From positions 2,108,001-2,172,000 of the forward strand of contig AP017895.1 in the NCBI GenBank assembly GCA_002355935.1: a DNA stretch of 64,000 nucleotides, in the 5' to 3' direction. Below, one piece after another: positions 52,920-63,748 of the stretch (positions are counted from its first letter, which is position 1; every line of letters starts with the position of its first letter). The stretch comes from Rothia aeria (GTDB lineage: Bacteria > Actinomycetota > Actinomycetes > Actinomycetales > Micrococcaceae). The notes beneath the pieces are model-generated. The model had not been told where the DNA came from. It searched no databases and was given only the letters and a program-made list of their open reading frames with translations. Position numbers and translations under genes: made by a program.

Positions 52920-53201
52920 AAGTCACCCGGTACGAACCGTTCATATCCTCACTACCCACATACAGGCGGTTAAGGGTCTTGCGAGGATATCTAACCGCTT
53001 TCCTATATGTTGGGGCACGCCGCTACGGATAAACGGTTAAACCGTAGCTGGGAGTTCCCTCAGAGCCGTCTTGGTGAACACCCGCAGGCAGTGACTATTT
53101 GTATTAGGCCGGTAAGATGGGAAGAAGGCGCGCACAGTGCGTGCCGTTGTTCTCGCGCTATGTTTAAACGGGAGCGTAAGGTACCAGGAAGGGGCCCTCC
53201 T

Positions 53202-55286
53202 TTGACGATACTGTCTGAGCAGAATACGAGTACTCGACCGGCTGCTTTCTCACCCCGTGTGTGCCTCCGCCGCGTCCTATGTGTAGGCGCCTTAGCCTTT
53301 GGTGCAACCGTGCTGCCGGTGGCTGCCCCTCTTGGCGGGTCCTCGTTCGTTCTCCCATCTGCTTGGGCGCAGGAGCCTATGAGCATCACCGGTACAACGG
53401 TGCTTGATAACACTTCGGTGCTGGGTGATACTGCCGATTTGAAGAAGAAAATCTCTGACCTTTCAAAAAACCATAAGGTCGATCTGCACGTTGTCACTAT
53501 TAATAAGTTTGAGAACCCTTCATCTTCTAGTGAATGGGCAAAGGCGCTCGCGAAGAAGAATAATTGGGGATCGGCTGATGCGGTGCTGGTAATAGCTACA
53601 GAATCGCGGCAGGCGTACTTTATTGCCGGCAGTGAGAAGACTCTTTCTTCTGAGCAGCAGTCGAAGGTGTATCAGGACTATGTGAAACCCAAGCTGCAAA
53701 GTGGTGATTACAAGGGTGCAGCCGCAGCGGCTGTTGAGGGTATTGATGCGCAGAAGTCCGGTGGCTCTGGTGTGGTGGTTGGCGCCGTTGCAGTCGGTAC
53801 GGCAAGTGTTGCGGCTGTTGGCGGAACATATCTGTACCGCCGCCGCAAAAAGTCTGCTGAGGCCAAAAAAAGCGGGGTCAATAAATACGGGTACCCCACG
53901 GTACCGCAAGCCACGATTGAAGAGTTGCAAACCCGAGCGGGTGCTTCCCTTGTGCAGGCCGATAATACGCTGGTGCGTTCACGCCAGGAAGTTGAGTTCG
54001 CACGCGCCCAGTACGGGGATGCGCAGGTCGCCGAGTTTGAGAAGGAAATTGTACGCGCCGATGAACTCATGAAAGCGTCATTCCACCGGCAGAAGCTTCT
54101 GGAGGATGATGTTCCTGATACCCCGGCGGAGCAGCGGGCATGGCTGGGAGAGATCATTGAGAATTCCCGCCAGGTCACTGAGATGATGCAAGCTCAGGAA
54201 GAGAAACTGTCTTCGCTTCGCAACCTTGAGCATGATGCCCCCGCTGCTATTGAAAAGCTTCAGCTGGGCCTTCCTGAACTGGATCAGCGAATTGAGGCGG
54301 TACAGCGCACCTACTCGCAGCTGCAGGAGCGTTACCTGCCGAGTGCTCTCGAACCGGTGAAGGAAAACGTGGCGCTCATAGAAGCCAACCGTACTCTGCT
54401 GCAGCAGGAGCTTGACCAGGCTAATACACTGTTGGGTACTTCCCGTTCTGAGGCTGTGGTGCATCTACGTTCCGGTGAGGAGGCTGCCCAGCAGGTGGCT
54501 AAGCTTGCGGAGGCCGTGCAGAACCGCGCTGGCGAGTTGGAGACAGCCCAGAATAATCTGTCTACTGACCTGCTGAGCGTGCAGCGTGATATTGCGGAGG
54601 CCAAGAGCCTGGCCGCTTCGCAGAATAAGGATGATCTTCAGGCGGTTGCTGCGGGGATGGAAGCGGTACTGGGAGAGGTACGTCAGCAGTCAGAGGCACG
54701 CCCGAATGACCCGCTGGCCCTTAACGAGCAGCTGCGGCAGCTCACGAGTGAGCTGGATAAATCAATGACCTCTCTCAGGGCTGATCGGGAGCGTCAGCAC
54801 GCAGCAGAGCAGAGTTTAGAGCGTGCTCTGCGTTCGGCGCGGGTGCAGGTTGATAGTGCCCGTGATTTTATTGGAAACCGTCGCGGTGGGGTGGGGTCGC
54901 AGGCCCGCACCTACCTCTCAGAAGCGGAATCGCATTTGTCTGAGGCACACCGGTTACGCACCACGAACCCGGCTTCCGCCCTTGATAGCGCAAACCGCGC
55001 TATTGCGCTTGCTACAGACGCGCAGAACGCCGCGAACCGAGATATGAACAGCTACTATGATGATCGTGGCGGTCGCGGAGGGTTCGATATAGGCGATAGC
55101 TCCCTGGCGAAAGGGATGCTTCTGGGCACCATTTTGGGGTCGCTGAGTTCCGGCTCCGCACACGGGCACTCTGGTGGTGATTCCGGTGGGTTCTTTGGCG
55201 GCGGTGGCTTTGACTTCGGTGGTGGCGGCTTCGATTTCGGCGGCGGCGACTGGGGCGGTGGCGGAGGAGACGGCGGATCGTTCTAG
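53202..55286 (+). CDS. TPM-domain protein with coiled coil and Gly-rich C-terminus
   Basis: From TTG 53202 (AAGGGG six bases upstream) the product has 694 residues; ATG 53160 or earlier starts are possible. It has a signal peptide (to SAWAQ), a TPM domain (DNTSVLGDTADLKKKISDLS to AVLVIATESRQAYF), a helix (VVVGAVAVGTASVAAVGGTY), about 400 residues of long helices and coiled coil, and an end of Gly-Phe-Asp repeats (GGGGFDFGGGGFDFGGGDWG). The arrangement suggests an outer sensor linked to a cytoplasmic coiled coil. The next gene encodes a PspA-like protein, which points to membrane stress. Confidence 0.8.
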   Translation: MTILSEQNTSTRPAAFSPRVCLRRVLCVGALAFGATVLPVAAPLGGSSFVLPSAWAQEPMSITGTTVLDNTSVLGDTADLKKKISDLSKNHKVDLHVVTINKFENPSSSSEWAKALAKKNNWGSADAVLVIATESRQAYFIAGSEKTLSSEQQSKVYQDYVKPKLQSGDYKGAAAAAVEGIDAQKSGGSGVVVGAVAVGTASVAAVGGTYLYRRRKKSAEAKKSGVNKYGYPTVPQATIEELQTRAGASLVQADNTLVRSRQEVEFARAQYGDAQVAEFEKEIVRADELMKASFHRQKLLEDDVPDTPAEQRAWLGEIIENSRQVTEMMQAQEEKLSSLRNLEHDAPAAIEKLQLGLPELDQRIEAVQRTYSQLQERYLPSALEPVKENVALIEANRTLLQQELDQANTLLGTSRSEAVVHLRSGEEAAQQVAKLAEAVQNRAGELETAQNNLSTDLLSVQRDIAEAKSLAASQNKDDLQAVAAGMEAVLGEVRQQSEARPNDPLALNEQLRQLTSELDKSMTSLRADRERQHAAEQSLERALRSARVQVDSARDFIGNRRGGVGSQARTYLSEAESHLSEAHRLRTTNPASALDSANRAIALATDAQNAANRDMNSYYDDRGGRGGFDIGDSSLAKGMLLGTILGSLSSGSAHGHSGGDSGGFFGGGGFDFGGGGFDFGGGDWGGGGGDGGSF

Positions 55287-55457
55287 ACCTCTAGTGTTTT
55301 AGGGTTTGCTCGCTCTCGCAGTGCTTCTTATATGGAGCGCTCACGCAGGTGTTTCCCAGCGATTTTTCAGATAGGTACTCGATAATAATGTGTGTGCGCG
55401 CACGGTAAGTGAGGAGGGAAGCCCTCCCCCGGTGTGGCCGCAGGATAAGGAATACAA

Positions 55458-56192
55458 ATGGTAAAGCAGTCCATTTTCGGTCGTATTGCTCAGCTGGCAA
55501 AAGCTAACATTAATGCGCTTCTAGATGCGGCCGAAGACCCGCAGAAGATGCTCGATCAGATGGTGCGAGACTACACGAACAACATTGCTGAAGCTGAAGC
55601 AGCTGTGGCACAGACCATCGGTAACCTGCGTATGCTTGAGCAAGATCATGCTGAGGATGTACGTGACGCCGCTGAGTGGGGTTCAAAGGCTCTAGCAGCT
55701 TCCAATAAAGCCGATGAGTTCCGTGCCGCTGGAGATGCCGCCAACGCTGACAAGTTCGATAACTTGGCGAAGATCGCTTTGGGCAAGCAGATGCAGGCCG
55801 AGAAGGAAGCTAAGACCGCCGAACCTCAGATTGCGGCTCAGACTGAGGTGGTTGAGAAGCTCAAGGACGGCCTGACGAAGATGCGCGCCAAGCTGGATGA
55901 GCTGAAGGCAAAGCGTGATGAGCTGAATGCACGTCAGAAGACCGCCGCCGCTCAGACCCAGGTGAATGATGCTCTGAAGGCATTTGACGTCATGGATCCG
56001 ACCAGCGAAGTATCCCGTTTTGAGGAGAAGGTGCGCCGTGAAGAGGCGCGTGTGATCGGCCAGCAGGAGCTTGCAGCTTCCTCGCTGGATGCCCAGTTCA
56101 ACGACCTTGAAGAGCTCGGCCGTCAGACTGAACTTGAAGCCCGCCTTGCGGCGCTCAAGAACAAGGGTAACGGCGGCGCTATCGACGCGTAA
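55458..56192 (+). CDS. PspA/IM30-family membrane stress protein
   Basis: PspA-like proteins form ESCRT-III-like assemblies that protect damaged membranes. The 244-residue product starts with an amphipathic helix (SIFGRIAQLAKANINALLD) and DPQKMLDQMVRDYTNNI, the family mark, and continues as helical coiled coil to the end. AAGGA lies six bases before ATG 55458. It follows the TPM protein by 171 bases, possibly with its own promoter. Confidence 0.92.
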   Translation: MVKQSIFGRIAQLAKANINALLDAAEDPQKMLDQMVRDYTNNIAEAEAAVAQTIGNLRMLEQDHAEDVRDAAEWGSKALAASNKADEFRAAGDAANADKFDNLAKIALGKQMQAEKEAKTAEPQIAAQTEVVEKLKDGLTKMRAKLDELKAKRDELNARQKTAAAQTQVNDALKAFDVMDPTSEVSRFEEKVRREEARVIGQQELAASSLDAQFNDLEELGRQTELEARLAALKNKGNGGAIDA

Positions 56193-56218
56193 GTTACCTT
56201 TTTGACCCGATGGTAACG

Positions 56219-56262
56219 GGTGGGGTGGGGTTCCACGTAACTGTTCGTGGGCCCCACCCCTT
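56219..56262 (+). terminator. Terminator-like hairpin after pspA-like gene
   Basis: GGGTGGGGTGGGG...CCACG pairs imperfectly with CGTGGGCCCCACCCC around a short loop. It lies about 27 bases after the stop and is followed by TTATATG, so a terminator is likely. Confidence 0.55.
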
Positions 56263-56343
56263 ATATGTGTCCGCATGATGCAGGCACCTGAGCTCCCAGC
56301 CGTAGTAGAACCGGCTTGGGTTACCTAAACCCGTTGAATCGTA

Positions 56344-57699
56344 CTAGCTCAGGTTTGCGTAGCGGTATAGGAACGCCGCCATCGCGTTACGTTCGGTCGG
56401 TGCACCGGGACGGAATGTGCGATCGGGCCATCCGGTGGTGATCCCCTTAGCCGCCAGCCACTGGATTTCCTTGTAGAACGGGTTGGAGGTGTTCACATCA
56501 GCAAATCGCTGCGAGCCGGGGTTGAATGCGGGTGAGCCGTTAAACCGGTAGAAAAACGCGGCCATTGCCTCCCTGCTGACTGTTTCGTGGGGACGGAATG
56601 TGCCGTCGGCCCAGCCGGTGGTAATACCCTGCTGGTACATCCACACGATTTCCTTATACGCGGGGTGCTGCACCGGTACGTCACGGAACGGTGAAATGGC
56701 GGGCAGGTTCACTTGCGGGGATCCAGCCAGACGGTACAGGTAGGCGGCCATGGAGGCACGGTTCACCTTCGCGTGCGGGCGGAAAGTACGGTCAGCATAC
56801 CCAACCATTAGACGCTTATCGGAGTTCCAGCTGATTTCATTGTAGAAAGCGGCCCCCTCAGAAATGTCATTGTATCCGGCGCTCATGCGGTACCCGCCCA
56901 TATCAAGGGACTGCGCCAGGATATGCGGCAGGTCGTAGTCGTGGTGCGAAAGGTTGGGAATGTACCGCAGCCGGGTGTTAAACCCTTCCTGGGTATAACG
57001 GTTATAACCGGTTTCCACGGCGGTACGGGCGCTCCAGGTGGGCGGGTTTGTAGAACCAGAGGTGTCTTTCTCACCCACCCACCAGTACATGGGCTGAGAT
57101 TTAATGTGCTGCGGGGCTTGGGTCTGCATGCCCGTGTTTGAGCCCCCAGCGACCATAATGGACCCGCCACCGGTTCGCCAGCTCCCCTGCCGGTCTGCAT
57201 TCAGCTCGTATGTGATGAACTCGGCCCCGCCGGAGTAGCCCATCGTCCACACCCGAGAAGGGTCAATACCGGAATCTGCAATGAACTTCTGTGCGAAGCT
57301 GCGGAAGTAATCGCCATTAGCGTCTTGGTTTTCCCACCAGGTGATCCCATCGCCCGAGGCGTTCTTATCCGGTGAGATAACGGGCACAAACACCATATTA
57401 CGGGCGTTAGCGATACGTCCCATTGCGGTAAGCATACCGTTATTAGGGCTGTGCACCTTGGAGTCTTTCGCTTCCCAGTAGTCGCCATCGACGTAGAAGA
57501 CCACACCCACCGGCTGCGACCAGTCAATACCGTTAGCGTAGACATGATACTGGGAGCTCAGCCCGTTCGGGGCGGTGTAGCTGCGGTAGGTTCCCGAGGC
57601 GACAGCCGCCTGCGCGGGAACAGTCAGGGTGCTACCAATAATAGCGGGAATGGTAATGGCAGCAAGAGCCCCAGCCCGCACCTTGTTTTTAAGGTTCAC
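56344..57699 (-). CDS. Surface esterase/depolymerase-like protein with three SLH domains
   Basis: The 451-residue protein has a signal peptide (to VPAQA), an alpha/beta-hydrolase-like domain with the nucleophile elbow WTMGYSGGAEF (Ser near 155-160) and a possible catalytic His in LSHHDYDLPHI, then three SLH domains from about residue 280, each with a TGWADGTFRPHETVSREA-like core. SLH domains fix proteins to wall polymers. The hydrolase part resembles PHB-depolymerase/esterase families; the substrate is unknown. GTG 57699 has AAGGA five bases upstream. A decayed duplicate lies at 58190-58609. Confidence 0.8.
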   Translation of the reverse strand: MNLKNKVRAGALAAITIPAIIGSTLTVPAQAAVASGTYRSYTAPNGLSSQYHVYANGIDWSQPVGVVFYVDGDYWEAKDSKVHSPNNGMLTAMGRIANARNMVFVPVISPDKNASGDGITWWENQDANGDYFRSFAQKFIADSGIDPSRVWTMGYSGGAEFITYELNADRQGSWRTGGGSIMVAGGSNTGMQTQAPQHIKSQPMYWWVGEKDTSGSTNPPTWSARTAVETGYNRYTQEGFNTRLRYIPNLSHHDYDLPHILAQSLDMGGYRMSAGYNDISEGAAFYNEISWNSDKRLMVGYADRTFRPHAKVNRASMAAYLYRLAGSPQVNLPAISPFRDVPVQHPAYKEIVWMYQQGITTGWADGTFRPHETVSREAMAAFFYRFNGSPAFNPGSQRFADVNTSNPFYKEIQWLAAKGITTGWPDRTFRPGAPTERNAMAAFLYRYANLS

Positions 57700-58189
57700 G
57701 TTATTCCTTGGGTTCGTAGATATTAAGTTGTGATATGAACTTGTGTATGAGCTAACTAAAAAGTGAAATGTGCAGGTTCCGGTTCCGCCTCAAAAAGCGT
57801 CAGGCCCGGACTACAAAGATAGGGCCCAAAGGGAAACCGCACATTTCTAGTAGATAAAAGTACCAGTAGAACGCGAGTCTGCAAACAACGCTGAAAGTAG
57901 CCTCATCGAAGCAGATCTGCGTCTTCGCCAGATAGTTACCTGCATGTATTTTTATCCGTTAAACACAACTTGAGGGTTTGGTAAACCTCCCGCTGCTTTA
58001 AAGTTTTGATACCTCGATAGATTTTCTTTAAACCTCAACTGCAGAAAGATTAAGGCCTGGTAAGGAGCCGTTGGAAGAGGAACGCAGCATGTGTGAGAAA
58101 CAACACCGCGCGTTGCATATTTATTACCGATGGAAGAGAAGCTTCCAAAGGCATAAAACAGCAGGTCAGGGCCGCTACTGCTGTTCCAG
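57700..58189. other. Intergenic region upstream of the SLH esterase
   Basis: These 490 bases contain no supported gene. They hold a long imperfect inverted repeat at 57764-57847 and otherwise AT-rich DNA. The 3' boundary of the decayed esterase copy is not sharp, so the region may include further remnants. Confidence 0.45.
57764..57847 (-). repeat. Long imperfect inverted repeat upstream of the SLH esterase
   Basis: GAAATGTGC at 57764-57772 pairs with GCACATTTC at 57839-57847, extended by GGTTCC/GGAAACC and an inner GGCCC/GGGCC. It stands 65-150 bases before the start of the SLH gene. It could be a leader hairpin or the terminator of the duplicated gene. Confidence 0.5.
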
Positions 58190-58609
58190 TGACCGCCGTA
58201 GAAGGCCCGGTAAATCATAACCAAGATGCCCCTGCCCAGGCAGGCAATCACCATCTTTCCGGGCATCAAATCCTGCGTCGGTGTACCGCTTATACCCCTG
58301 GTTGGCAGCGTCAGCAGCACTCCACCTGGGCGGATTAGTTTTATGATCAGTATCGCTGCAATTCACCCATCAGAACATAGGTATGGGCTTAATGCTGTCG
58401 GGGGCCTCAATCCTTTTCTCAGCCCCGCCGCCACCAACCATAATGGACCCGCCACCGGTACGCCAGCTATTGCGGCGACTGGCGTTCAACTCATTGGTAA
58501 TGAACTCGGCCCCGCCGGAGTAGCCCATCGTCCACACTTGAGAAGAATCAATACCGGAATCCGCGATGAACTCCTGCGCGAAGCTACGGATAACATGGGC
58601 CCAGCGCAA
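58190..58609 (-). pseudogene. Decayed partial duplicate of the SLH esterase
   Basis: In one frame this segment encodes IRSFAQEFIADSGIDSSQVW, TMGYSGGAEFITNELNA and RTGGGSIMVGGG, which align with the intact gene. At 58370-58372 an in-frame TGA stands where the paralogue has Trp (KPIPMF-stop against SQPMYWWV). The frame then continues with DHKTNPPRWSAADAANQGYK and GYDLPGLLRRSLEQ before a final stop. The signal peptide and all SLH domains are missing. This is a true pseudogene, since the lesion is a substitution and not a homopolymer slip. Confidence 0.75.
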
Positions 58610-58778
58610 AGACGGCCTTAAAGAGGTAGCCGGTACCCAGAGCTAAAAATATGATAATGATTCCTAGCAACAGATTTTCTATAGGTTAACGCTATCAAGA
58701 GAAATCGCTTCTGTGAACAGCCACCTGGGTTATTACATTCCAGATAACAGGCGCTGACCCAAAACCCGCGCACAAAAA

Positions 58779-58810
58779 AAGCTCCCGAAGTCATATGACT
58801 TCGGGAGCTT
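58779..58810 (-). terminator. Terminator of the initiator tRNA gene
   Basis: A perfect 32-base palindrome (two 16-base arms meeting at CAT/ATG), followed on the - strand by seven T. It starts a few bases after the tRNA 3' end. Confidence 0.9.
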
Positions 58811-58814
58811 ACAC

Positions 58815-58889
<75 letters not shown>

Positions 58890-59063
58890 GCGACTTATAA
58901 GACTATACACGGCACGCCGCGTATCCTCAAATCGAAACAGCCACATGAGAGAAAGAGCACACAATCAGCCGGGCACAGGCCCATGCTAAGGCGTACAGAA
59001 AGGCCCCGGCCAGTAAACCAGCCGGGACCATCCCCATGGCGAGCCTCTCAGGGACGCCCGCCG

Positions 59064-62000
59064 CTACTGCCGTGAAGCCGAAGCAGTGGCGCTTGCCGAA
59101 GGGCGAGCCGCCGAAGCAGAAGCCGCTGGGGTAGCAGAAGGTGACGATGAAGCACCAGAACCACCCTGTGAAGACTGCTTCCCTTCAATCTCCACAGCCT
59201 TCTGCAGAGCATCGTTCAGGCGCTTCTGGGCCTCCCCATAGGCCGCCCAGTCACCCTTCTTCATCGCCGCATCCGAATCCTGCATAGCCTTCGATGCGTC
59301 CGACAGGGCCTGCTTCAACGAGCCGCCAGTGGTATCAGCACCCTTAGACTCCCCCGACCCAGACGAATCCGCAGGCTGGGAGGCATTCGAACCGGTCGGC
59401 TTATCAATCTTCGCCCCCGACGAGCCGCCAAACACCTGGTTCAATGCCTCCTCAAGCGAAGGCGCGAAACCCACCTTATCGCCGAAACTCACCAGCACAC
59501 GCTGCAGACGCGGATACTTCGCATCCCCGCTAGACTGCACGTACACCGGCTGCACATACAAAATACCGCCAGCAACCGGCAAGGTCAGCATATTGCCGTT
59601 AATCACCTCGGACGAACCGCGCCGCAGCAGGTTCAGCTGGTTCGACACCTCAGCATCAGAGTTGAAAATATTCTGTGCCTGCCCCGGGCCGGGAACCACC
59701 GAAGAACGTGGCAGCTCCAGCAGCCGCAGCTTACCGTAGTCCGGACTGCGCTCCCCATCCTTACCGGTGCCCGCGTCGCCATTAGCAGCCAAGAACCCGT
59801 ACATGACGTTCCGTGAGTTCGAATCGCTCTGCTGCGGAATAAACGAAGAGGTCAACGAGAAATGAGCCTGCTTATCGCCGGGCATCTGAAGCGACAGATA
59901 GTACGGCGGGATCGGCCTGCCGCTATCGTTCGTAGGATCATTCGGAATCGACCACACGTCATCGCCAGCGTACAGGCTGTGGGCGCTCGTCACGTGGTAC
60001 TTATTCAACATGCTGCGCTGAACACTGAACATGTCATTCGGGTACCGCACATGGCTGATCAGCTCAGCACTCATGTCCTTATAGCTTTTCACCGTGCCCG
60101 GGAACACGCCACGCCACGCCTTCAGAATCGGGTCATCCTCATCCCAAGCGTACAGGTTGACCGACCCGTCATAGGCATCAACGGTAGCCTTCACCGAGTT
60201 ACGGATATAGTTCATCGAATTCCCCCGGCCCTGCGAACCCGAAGAATCCTGCGTATTACCCTGCGAATACGGGAACTGGTTAGTGGTCGTATAACCATCC
60301 ACAATCCACACCACACGATTATTCACAATTGCCGGGTACGCCTTCGAATCAACCTGCAAATACGGGGCAGCCTTACGCACACGATCCATCGGATTACGCT
60401 CATACAGGATCTGCGAGCCATCACGCACCGCATCCGACAGCAGAATATCGGACGACTGGAATTTAATAGCGTACGAGAGACGGTTCAGCCACGAATCCAC
60501 GCGCGGCCCACCACTACCCGTAAACGTGTACTTCGCATCTGCGCTATTCGCCTCATCAGCAGACTGCGGGCGGTCAAGCTCAAGCTGATCCCCGTTGCCG
60601 CCCACAATCGAATACTGCGGTGAGCTCATCCCGAAATAAATACGCGGCTCATAGTTCTCAGAAATCACGCCGGTTGCTTTAATCCCAGACTGCATAAACT
60701 TAGGATTACCGTTAGCCGGATCCACCTGGTTACCGTACGCGGCAATCACACCATACCCGTGCGTGTACACCACATGGCGGTTATACCAGGACTCCCCCGA
60801 AGTCTGCGACGGGTTCAGCTCACGGGCGGCAATCACCGTATCCTGGGTTTTCTTATCAATCAAATACCGGTCCACCGCAAGATTCGTATCAAACCGGTAA
60901 TACGGGCGGAACTGCTGCATCTGAGCAAACGCCGAAGACACCACATTCGGGTCCAATAAGCGAATATTCTCAATTGTTGGGCTCGACCCGGAAAGACCAC
61001 CCGCGGCAGTATTAATCGTGGCATCATACGGGGTGGTCTCCACCTTATCCAGCCCATACGCATAGCGGGTCGCATCAATATTTCGCTGAATAAACTCAGA
61101 CTGCGCCGCCTGCTCATTCGGAACCACCTGGAACCGCTGCACAATCCACGGGTACACCCCGCCAGCCACCAGCGCCACAATCACCAGCATGGCCGTACCA
61201 ATCATCGGCAAACGCCACCGGTGCGTCGAAGCAGCCATGAGAAAAAACACCGCCACCAGCACCGCCGAAATAGCCAGAATGGCCTTCACCGGAATAATCG
61301 AGTTCGTATCGGTGTACATCGCCCCAGCCCAACGCCCAGACTGCTGCTGCACCGTAGTGTACCGGTCAAGCCAGAACCCCCCGGCGCGCACCAGTATGAA
61401 CAGGAACAACAACACCGCAATATGACGGCGAAAAGCGGATGAAGTGCCCATACCGCCGGGCTGCACACGAATACCACCGTAAAAATAGTGCATCATGATG
61501 CCGCCCAAACCAGCGAGCACCAGCACCACCGAGAACAGCTTCACCAAAAGCTGCAGAAACGGCAAGGTAAAAACAAAAAAACCAATGTCCAGGCCAAACT
61601 CGGGGTCCTTCACCCCGAACTCTTGGTAGTTAAAGAAAAGCGCAACAGTATCCCACTGGGTGATGAACGTGGTCGCCACCAGCACCCCCAGCACAGCAGG
61701 CAACACCAGCAGCAGGGCCTTACGGATACGCTCCACGCTCCGGCGGTACTTGACCATGCTGTCCTCAAACGAGTGCTGCCCGAACATGTCCCGCAGCAGC
61801 TCCTCAGCCTCCGCCTGCAGCTCCCCCGAGCAGACTGGGGTTTCTCAGAGGCTTTATCCTCAGACTCCGAACCCTGCCCCTCCTGCTGCTTGGCTTTTTG
61901 CGGGCTCTCAGCCGCGGGGGCAGGCTCCTCAGCATGTTTCACCGCATACGACATAGAAGCCCACAAAGGCACCGCCACCAAAAGGGCAGTCACCACGAAC

Positions 62001-62200
62001 ACCCCAGCCTTCAGAAGCGTCTCGGTCATAAAAACGCCGCCGAACCCCAGCTGGCTAAACCACAACCAGTCGGTATACACCTGAGTGGCAAACACAAAAG
62101 CAGCAATGAGCGCCGCCACAATCACCAAGGTCCAGCCCAGCGGACCGAACCGGCGTTTGCGCCCGGCGCGATTCGGGTGCGCAGAAGCAGAAGCCGTCAC
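59064..62200 (-). pseudogene. UPF0182 large membrane protein, one frameshift
   Basis: After correction the protein has about 1,045 residues. The N-terminal third has seven or so helices, beginning GPLGWTLVIVAALIAAFVFA; the large outer domain carries YNRHVVYTHGYGVIAAYGNQ and PYYLSLQMPGDKQAHFSLTS, marks of UPF0182. The C-terminus is rich in Ser, Ala and Lys. One base is missing in the C5 run at 61823-61827 (+), joining SARGELQAEAEEL to LRDMFGQHSFEDSMVKYRRS. GTG 62200 has GAGGG four bases upstream. The function is unknown. It lies next to ylbL, as in mycobacteria. Confidence 0.85.
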
Positions 62201-62293
62201 AATACCCTCACAATACGGTTTAAAGATTCATTGAGGCTATTATCTCAAATCACCGGTGAGGTCGCACCGTTGCCGCTACGGCGCACAACGCCC

Positions 62294-63502
62294 TTACCCG
62301 CAGGTGGGCAGACCGTCCGTGTGGATGCCCTTATCCCGAATACGCTCCAGCGACTGCACCGCCTGATCCAGGTTCTCAACAGCCACAATCTGCATCTGCT
62401 GCCTCTGGCCGTTAGAGTCCCTATATTTCAGCAGCTCCGGGTTGCTCTTGCGCATCTCGTTCACATCAGAGCAGTTCTCCTTGGGCACCAAGAAAACCGC
62501 CACGCCCTTATCCCCGGCGGCAATAATCTTATACTTCGCACCACCAATAGGCCCCACCTTGCCCTCAGCGTTAATAGTGCCTGTACCCGCAACATAATTC
62601 GACTCACTCAACGGGCCGGACGCCAGCAGGCTTTTCTCCCCACCTTCTCAATAGTCCCCAAAGCAAGCATTAACCCGGCGCTGGGGCCGCCCACCCCTCG
62701 GTGTGGTATTTAATCTTTGCGGGTATCTCATAGTCCTGCTTCAAAGCCACACCCACACGCCACCGGCCGGACTCCTCATCCTTAACCGGAGTTAACGTGT
62801 GCTCCTGCTGCGCGCCATCACGCTCAACCGTCAGCTTAATAGGTTTACCCTCCGAAGCCTGGGTGGCATCAACCATGCTCTTATACCCCTTCAGCGGCTC
62901 GTCATTCACCTTCAGAATACGATCCCCGCCCTTAAGCACACCCTCAGCCGGGCTCTTCTCAACAGTCTGCAGCACCGTAACAGTCTCCGTCACCGGAATC
63001 TTCAGATAGTGAGCCGCCGCCACCTGCGCTTGAGTCTGTGAATCAGCCATCTGGGACGTACTCGCGGAATTCGCCTGATCATTTGAAACCCGCGGGTACA
63101 GAATCTCGGTAGGCACCACCAAATACTGTTTACCGTCCAGCGACGCCCACCCATTAATCGCCTCAATACCGCTCAGCGGCGTGTACGGTCCACCCGAAAC
63201 AGACACCGTCGTCATGTTCAGCTGCCCTTTAGTTGCGCGCTCGCTGCCGCCTTCAATCGAGATAATGTCCTGCCCTCATGCTGCCCCAACACATTAAACA
63301 TGGGGCCTGGGCCTTCCATAACATAGCGGCTAGGCATCACAAACGCCCCAAGAATCAGGCAGAACGTTGCCGCGCCGCTGAGGGTGCGCACAGACCCTCC
63401 TCGCCTACGAAACGGCTTCTTAGCCCCATCTTTGGCACCTTTGCCACTTGTTTTGCTCGTAGATTTATTAGATGCTTTCGAAAAAAATGTGCGCTTACTC
63501 AT
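62294..63502 (-). pseudogene. YlbL-type PDZ/Lon-like membrane protease, three frameshifts
   Basis: The corrected product has about 403 residues: basic cytoplasmic end, one helix (GAATFCLILGAFVMPSRYVM), a PDZ domain with SPAEGVLKGGDRILKVNDEP, and a Lon-type Ser/Lys protease domain, Ser in GVGGPSAGLMLALG and Lys in NAEGKVGPIGGAKYK. Bases are missing at 63273-63275, 62694-62697 and 62638-62641 (C runs on +). All three repairs give family-typical sequence, so the gene is probably intact in the cell. Relatives cut or monitor membrane proteins; the substrate here is unknown. Confidence 0.85.
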
Positions 63503-63748
63503 GAAACTATAGGGTACCCGATTCTACAGCAGCCTGTCGCGGAAACATATCACATCGGCACATTGGCTCGACCTCAAAGAACTCATCAACCGGCCCTTTA
63601 ACGCTCGTACAGGCACAAGCCGACAGCAGGTGTGCTGTGGGCTTATTTCTGCTGCCTACTGAGGAAATTCACAGCTTCAAACGGTACCCTTGTGTGCGTG
63701 GGGTTTCTCTATGCCCGCGCACTGTACGATGGTACGAAGGGATACACA

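Noticed and set aside
57952-58320. A 122-codon open frame on - overlapping the decayed esterase copy
   Set aside because: It has no Shine-Dalgarno and no family character; the paralogous frame explains the same DNA.
59862-60623. A 253-codon open frame on + inside the UPF0182 gene
   Set aside because: It is antisense to conserved UPF0182 motifs and has a strongly biased Arg/His/Ile content typical of shadow frames.
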